The position numbers and the translations under genes were made by a program. From Planctomycetia bacterium (lineage in GTDB: Bacteria; Planctomycetota; Planctomycetia; Pirellulales; UBA1268): a stretch of 17,069 nucleotides of DNA. Each line of letters begins with the position of its first letter. Positions within the stretch are counted from its first letter, which is position 1. The notes under the pieces were generated by a model. That model did no database searches. It was not told the DNA's origin and saw only the letters and a list, made by a program, of their open reading frames with translations. The stretch spans positions 1 to 17,069 of the forward strand of contig RFUD01000007.1 of assembly GCA_009923125.1 (NCBI GenBank), in the 5' to 3' direction. Of the stretch, positions 13,543 to 17,069 are shown piece after piece.

Positions 13543-13565
13543 GAAAACGTATCGCCGCCCGCTCC
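13543..13565 (-). repeat. Right copy of inverted 23-bp element
   Basis: Reverse complement of the left copy: GAAAACGTATCGCC is exact, and the outer GCCCGCTCC differs at two of nine bases. The copies enclose about 200 bp including the central hairpin. It lies 51 nt beyond the stop of the di-heme gene, so it would be in that gene's 3' untranslated region. Confidence 0.7.
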
Positions 13566-13615
13566 CCGCCCCCACGAAAGCGCTGGCGCCGCCGATCCGG
13601 CCGGCAGCGGTGCGA

Positions 13616-15544
13616 TCAGCGTTTGCCGGCCGGCTTCCGGGCTTGCTTCGCCGCCCACGTCGCGAACAGCGGCTGCGGCTGGCTCTTGAAGACCTCTGCG
13701 AAGGCGGCATCGAACGCCGCGCCGGCATCGAGCTTGGCGACGAGCGCCTCCAGCTTCGCCGGCGCCGGAGCGAGGGCCGAGACGAAGCCGCCACCCACGG
13801 CCGCCTGGGACACGGCACCCGCATGCCCGCCGAAGAAGTCCTCGGGTGATCCGAGCCGTGCGACGGCGTCGGCCGACTCCTGACGCCAGGTTTTGACCAC
13901 CCCGGCCTTGGCCGCGAGTTTTCCGGCGACCGTGCGGCCGGCGCCGCGGGCGAACCAGGCGGGCGCACCGCGACCGAGGAACGCCGCCGCCACCACCTGC
14001 TCGGTCACGACCGCCGCCAGATCGTCGTCGGCCCCATCCGCCGTGGCGGATGGAACGATCGCCGCCCCGTAGACGACGTCCCCGGAGATGGCCGCATCGC
14101 CGGCCATGCCCTTCGGCCGCTCCTGGCGTGTCGTCGCCTCGTGGAAGTTCGAGAAATCGTACGGCTTGGCGAACAGGAGGCAGGCGACGCCCCCCTTGAG
14201 CAACGGGCCGTCGCCGTCGATGAGCAGTTCCCGGGCCCCTCGCGCCGCCTTGTCGATCGAGCCCGCCACCTCGTCGAGCCGCGACTGCGGCATGTTGCCC
14301 AGCACGATCACGTCGTCGAGTCGAGCCACGGCGGGGTTCTCGTCGGGTAGAGCGCGCCGCCAGAGGTTTTCCGCGGCGGCGAACCTGGCCGCCTTCAACT
14401 CGGCGTGCGACAGGCTGCGGGCCCGGCCGGCGGCGGCGAGATCGGCGAGCGGGGCGTCGGGGCCGAGCATGTCGAGTTTCGCCCCCTGATCGATCCACTT
14501 CTCGACGAGCGCGATCACGTCGGCCGCGAGCGGCGGCTTGCCGATCGGCATCCGCTGCCCCTCGATCCCGCTCGCCCCCTTGATCTTGCGGACGAGCAGG
14601 CTGTCGGCGCCACGTCCGGCGACGAACGGCGCGCCGCTCTCGCCACCACGCGCGAGGCGGGCGAAGGTGGTCATCGAAAGCCGCGCCTCCGGCTGCGTGT
14701 CGTCGTGGCAGCCGACGCAATTTCGCTGGAGGACCGGCGCGATCTGGAACGCGAACGACACGTCCCCGGGCTTGAGGGCGACCGCGGCGGGCATCCGGTC
14801 CCCGGGGCTGCCGCCGGGCGTGATGCCGGCGGCCGCAGGCGCCGACCCCTGGCCGAGGGGTGCCGCCGGATCGGGACCGTCGAAGGGCGCGCCGGCGTTG
14901 ATCCAGGCCACCAGCACCGCGAGTTCCTGCGGCTGCACCCGGCCACCGCCCCGCGGCATGTCGCCGGTGACGATCACATCCACGATCCGGCTGGCGTCGC
15001 CGGCGCCCCGTTGCACGAGCCCCGTTTTCATGAGCGCTTCGTACGACGGCATGTGAAAGTCGCCCCGACGGCCGGTGACATGGCAGCCGCCGCAGTGCGT
15101 GAGGAGCATCGGCGCCACCTGCCGCGTGAAACTGACGCCCGACACCGCCTTGGCCGGCGCAGCGGCGGCCTGCGAAGGTTTGGCGGGCGCCGCGACTGCC
15201 GACGCGTTGAGGCGGGGGATCGTGATCCCCGAGACGTCGATCCCCTCGAGTTCGAGATCGTCCTTCAACTCACCGCACAGATCCATCAGCGGCCGGACAC
15301 CCGAAGGAATCCTCGGAAGTGCGGCGAGCGCGGCCAGATCGCCGGCCGCCGCCTCGACGAGCGGCCGTGCCTTGGCCGGTCGGCCGGCCTCGAGCAGGGT
15401 TTTGGCCTCGTCCAGTTTCCGGCGCACATCGGCCGGCGTCGGCGTGTCGGCGGCGGGGACGGCGGACACCGCCGCCGCCGCCACCAGGACCGCGACGGAC
15501 ACTCGGATCAGCGGTCCCGTCCGGAGTCGCAGGAGCATGTTCAT
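13616..15544 (-). CDS. Secreted di-heme cytochrome c with degenerate peptidase-like C-terminal domain
   Basis: 642 residues with a signal peptide (about 1-32, LIRVSVAVLVAAAAVSA). After a helical and Ala-rich linker come two planctomycete-type cytochrome c domains: CGGCH at 151-155 with candidate axial Met196 (GDMPRGGG), and CVGCH at 276-280 with Met332 (QRMPIG). Both hemes would be attached outside the cytoplasmic membrane by the CcsA-type system. The rest (about 375-642) resembles a gluzincin or peptidase-MA-like domain by layout: TEQVVAAAFLGRGAPAWFAR sits where HExxH followed by a W-x-x-E-G segment is expected, but the histidines and glutamate are missing, so it is probably inactive. That assignment is tentative. 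The ATG at 15544 overlaps the stop of the small membrane gene as ATGA. Electron transfer or redox sensing is plausible; no substrate can be named. Confidence 0.85.
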   Translation of the reverse strand: MNMLLRLRTGPLIRVSVAVLVAAAAVSAVPAADTPTPADVRRKLDEAKTLLEAGRPAKARPLVEAAAGDLAALAALPRIPSGVRPLMDLCGELKDDLELEGIDVSGITIPRLNASAVAAPAKPSQAAAAPAKAVSGVSFTRQVAPMLLTHCGGCHVTGRRGDFHMPSYEALMKTGLVQRGAGDASRIVDVIVTGDMPRGGGRVQPQELAVLVAWINAGAPFDGPDPAAPLGQGSAPAAAGITPGGSPGDRMPAAVALKPGDVSFAFQIAPVLQRNCVGCHDDTQPEARLSMTTFARLARGGESGAPFVAGRGADSLLVRKIKGASGIEGQRMPIGKPPLAADVIALVEKWIDQGAKLDMLGPDAPLADLAAAGRARSLSHAELKAARFAAAENLWRRALPDENPAVARLDDVIVLGNMPQSRLDEVAGSIDKAARGARELLIDGDGPLLKGGVACLLFAKPYDFSNFHEATTRQERPKGMAGDAAISGDVVYGAAIVPSATADGADDDLAAVVTEQVVAAAFLGRGAPAWFARGAGRTVAGKLAAKAGVVKTWRQESADAVARLGSPEDFFGGHAGAVSQAAVGGGFVSALAPAPAKLEALVAKLDAGAAFDAAFAEVFKSQPQPLFATWAAKQARKPAGKR

Positions 15545-15804
15545 GGGTGACGCGTTCCGTCCGTGTCGCCGGGATGGGGGCGTTCGTCGAGCAGGGCGGC
15601 TCCGCTCGCCACGGCCGTCGTGACCACCGCCACGAGCCACGCCGCGCCCACGACGAGCGCGATGCGGCCACACACCACGCCGCCGGCCGCGTCGCCGACC
15701 GCCCGCAGCAGCACGCCGAGCCCGATCACGACGGCGAGCACGATCGGCAACAGCAGGGAACAGGCGACGCCTGCCAGCAGCATCTGCCTGATGATTCCGT
15801 GCAT
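15541..15804 (-). CDS. Small membrane protein, two predicted helices
   Basis: 87 residues from ATG 15804; no family recognised. Two hydrophobic segments, about 7-34 (LLAGVACSLLLPIVLAVVIG) and about 45-70 (IALVVGAAWLVAVVTTAVAS), are followed by a short acidic and polar tail. The frame extends further upstream, but that part is proline- and arginine-rich and not protein-like, and the predicted transcription start at about 15898 lies inside it. Ribosome binding is weak (GGTGG close to the ATG). The stop overlaps the start of the di-heme gene by four bases, so the two are probably translated together, and this protein may anchor or partner the cytochrome. Confidence 0.72.
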   Translation of the reverse strand: MHGIIRQMLLAGVACSLLLPIVLAVVIGLGVLLRAVGDAAGGVVCGRIALVVGAAWLVAVVTTAVASGAALLDERPHPGDTDGTRHP

Positions 15805-15904
15805 GGCCACCGAACTATTCCGCAGGTCCGCAGGGCGCCGCGGGGCGACGGGATTCGAGACGCCCGGCACGGCGGGGCCGGGAACGGTCGAGCAACCGCG
15901 GGTG

Positions 15905-15933
15905 ATTGTCGATCGGCCCGCGGGACCCGTCAA
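15905..15933 (-). promoter_or_regulatory. Sigma70-like promoter of the membrane protein/cytochrome operon
   Basis: On the minus strand TTGACG (15933-15928) and GACAAT (15910-15905) are exactly 17 bases apart. Transcription would start near 15898, giving a leader of about 94 nt to ATG 15804. It is the best sigma70-type match in this part of the window. Confidence 0.6.
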
Positions 15934-15975
15934 GAAACGGCTGCGGCGGTGTGGCCGCCGCGGCCCCCGGGCTTC

Positions 15976-15981
15976 TACACT
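15976..15981 (+). promoter_or_regulatory. Possible -10 element for a leaderless transcript
   Basis: TACACT ends eight bases before the ATG at 15990, so transcription would start at or within two bases of the start codon. No -35 hexamer and no ribosome binding site are visible, which fits a leaderless mRNA, but the evidence is one hexamer. Confidence 0.3.
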
Positions 15982-15989
15982 GCGTGGAC

Positions 15990-17069
15990 ATGACCGGCTC
16001 ACCGCGCCCGCTGTCCCAGCTGCTCCTCGGCCTCGCTCTCGTGGCGTCCGCCGCGCGTTCCCTCGATGCCGACACGGTCGAACTCGCCGACGGGAGGGTG
16101 CTCGAGGGCCGGTTCGCCATCCTGACGGGCGTGAACGTCGATCCGGCGGTCGCCGAATTTCGCGGCGAGACGGGCGGACCGATCCTGATGTGCGACGACG
16201 AGCTCACCCGCACGATGGTCGCGAAGCGACGCGTGACGAAGGTGGAGCCGGGCGCCGTGGGACTCGGACTGGAGAAGATCACGATCCCCCAACGGGTGCC
16301 CGAGGCCGGCCGGCGGGTCGCCGCAGTGGGGGGCGTCGTCGAGGCCACGCCGTTCGACGAGTTCGGCCGGCGGATCATCTCGCTGGCCACGGCGTCGGGC
16401 CGCATCGAGATCGTGCAGGGCATCACGCGGATCACCCCCCGCTGGACCAGCCTGGAGGGCATCCTCACCGATCAGCCGGTGCTGCTCGACCAGCGCGTCG
16501 CCACGTCGTCGATTCCACGGGACGTGCTGCGGCGCGTGATCGACCAGCAGATCGATCGCACGAACGCCGAGGAACGGCTGCGGATCGTGCGGCTGCTCCT
16601 GCAGGCGGAACGCTACGAGGAGTCGCGGGCGGAACTCGACGATGTGCTCGCCGACTTTCCGGGGCTCGCCAATCTGGCCGACGAACGCCGGCGGCTCGCC
16701 GAACTCGCCGCCACGCGACTGCTCGACGAAATCCAACTGCGGGGGCGGGTCGGGCAGGACCGTCTGGCCATGAGGCTGCTGGAGGAGTTTCCGGTCGCGG
16801 ATGCGGGAGGCGAGGTGCTGGAGCGTGTCCGCGAGGCCCGCGACTCGTACCGCGACCGTCAGACGCTCGCCCGGCGTCTCGTGGAAGCCCTGCGGGCCAA
16901 GACGGCGGCCCTCGGCGACGAGGCCGACTCGGCCGCCGCCCACCGAGCGCTCGACGAGATCACGGCGGAACTCTCGTTCGCCGCGCTCGAACGGCTCTCG
17001 ACGTTCGAGCGACTGGGCACCGACCCGGAACTGCCGGCCGAGCGGGCCGTCGCGCTGGGGGTCTCCTGC
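15990..17069 (+). CDS. Secreted protein of unknown function, 3' end outside window
   Basis: 360 codons without a stop to the last base, so the gene is incomplete. The N-terminus looks like a signal peptide (LLLGLALVASAARSLDA, about 11-27). Next come a short beta-rich stretch (VELADGRVLEGRF) and a mixed region to about 175. From about 183 onwards it is strongly helical and charged with TPR-like spacing (ERLRIVRLLLQAERYEESRA). A long open frame lies on the opposite strand (about 16000-16940), but this strand shows natural codon use and a signal peptide, so I take this one. It diverges from the cytochrome operon across 185 bp. No family recognised; an envelope or periplasmic location is inferred from the signal peptide. 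Confidence 0.75.
   Translation, partial: MTGSPRPLSQLLLGLALVASAARSLDADTVELADGRVLEGRFAILTGVNVDPAVAEFRGETGGPILMCDDELTRTMVAKRRVTKVEPGAVGLGLEKITIPQRVPEAGRRVAAVGGVVEATPFDEFGRRIISLATASGRIEIVQGITRITPRWTSLEGILTDQPVLLDQRVATSSIPRDVLRRVIDQQIDRTNAEERLRIVRLLLQAERYEESRAELDDVLADFPGLANLADERRRLAELAATRLLDEIQLRGRVGQDRLAMRLLEEFPVADAGGEVLERVREARDSYRDRQTLARRLVEALRAKTAALGDEADSAAAHRALDEITAELSFAALERLSTFERLGTDPELPAERAVALGVSC

Larger units (their letters stand above)
13244..13615. other. Convergent intergenic region with inverted element and hairpin
   Basis: 372 bases between two genes that face each other. No convincing gene is seen. It holds two inverted copies of a 23-bp element (separate entries) and a perfect hairpin CGTCGGC-CCTGA-GCCGACG at 13436-13454 midway between them. 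The hairpin lacks a T-run on either strand. It may still serve as a bidirectional transcript end. Confidence 0.6.

Noticed and set aside
15999..16943. Long open frame on the minus strand, 314 codons
   Set aside because: It is antisense to the plus-strand gene from 15990, which has a signal peptide, coherent helical protein pattern and natural codon use; the minus reading is compositionally odd with no recognisable motif.
1..17069. CRISPR array, insertion sequence, integrase or defence system
   Set aside because: No regularly spaced repeats, transposase, integrase or defence-type domains were seen on either strand; the genes are chromosomal housekeeping and envelope types.

Overview
This is a GC-rich (roughly 70% by eye), densely coding bacterial window that looks like a planctomycete, probably of the Pirellulales type. 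The sequence evidence is a secreted di-heme protein with planctomycete-type cytochrome c domains, a TPR protein carrying two RNA polymerase alpha-CTD domains, a Rho_N plus DUF4912 protein, and a large CcsA with a long extracytoplasmic N-terminal part. Lineage is inferred from family content; no rRNA is present.

Layout. (1) 3-2267 (+): C-terminal part of a CcsA/ResC-type heme handling protein, open at the window edge. (2) 2197-7295 (-): a cluster in transcription order rpmE, prfA, prmC, comEC, with a good sigma70-like promoter at 7344-7372; comEC converges on ccsA and overlaps its 3' end by 71 bp. (3) 7411-10025 (-): kdsA (KDO-8-phosphate synthase), coupled by an ATGA overlap to a lipoprotein-like gene with a degenerate transglutaminase-like core and a TPR end; its signal peptide contains a 9-bp tandem repeat. 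(4) 10026-10594: an unusually rich non-coding stretch. It holds a kdsA leader hairpin, three related dyad sites, a sigma54-like GG-N10-GC element, a candidate structured RNA ending in a strong intrinsic terminator, a sigma70-like promoter, and the 5' part of a tRNA-Thr(CGU) gene. (5) 10595-13243 (+): the TPR/double alpha-CTD gene, which starts inside the tRNA remnant, then the Rho_N/DUF4912 gene. (6) 13244-13615: a convergent spacer with two inverted copies of a 23-bp element. (7) 13616-15804 (-): a small two-helix membrane protein coupled by ATGA to a secreted di-heme protein with a degenerate peptidase-like tail, behind a promoter at 15905-15933. (8) 15990-17069 (+): a divergent secreted protein of unknown function, open at the right edge.

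How the genes work together: the window is mostly chromosomal housekeeping. Translation termination (RF1 and its methyltransferase PrmC), ribosomal protein L31, DNA uptake (ComEC), cytochrome c maturation (CcsA), LPS precursor synthesis (KdsA) and a periplasmic cytochrome are all represented. No insertion sequence, integrase, CRISPR array or phage gene was seen.

The part most likely to be new is 10141-10620. It combines a candidate small RNA with possible alternative folding, perhaps under sigma54-type control, and a broken tRNA-Thr whose anticodon stem supplies the apparent start codon of an alpha-CTD protein. The tRNA/gene junction could also be an assembly error and should be checked first.
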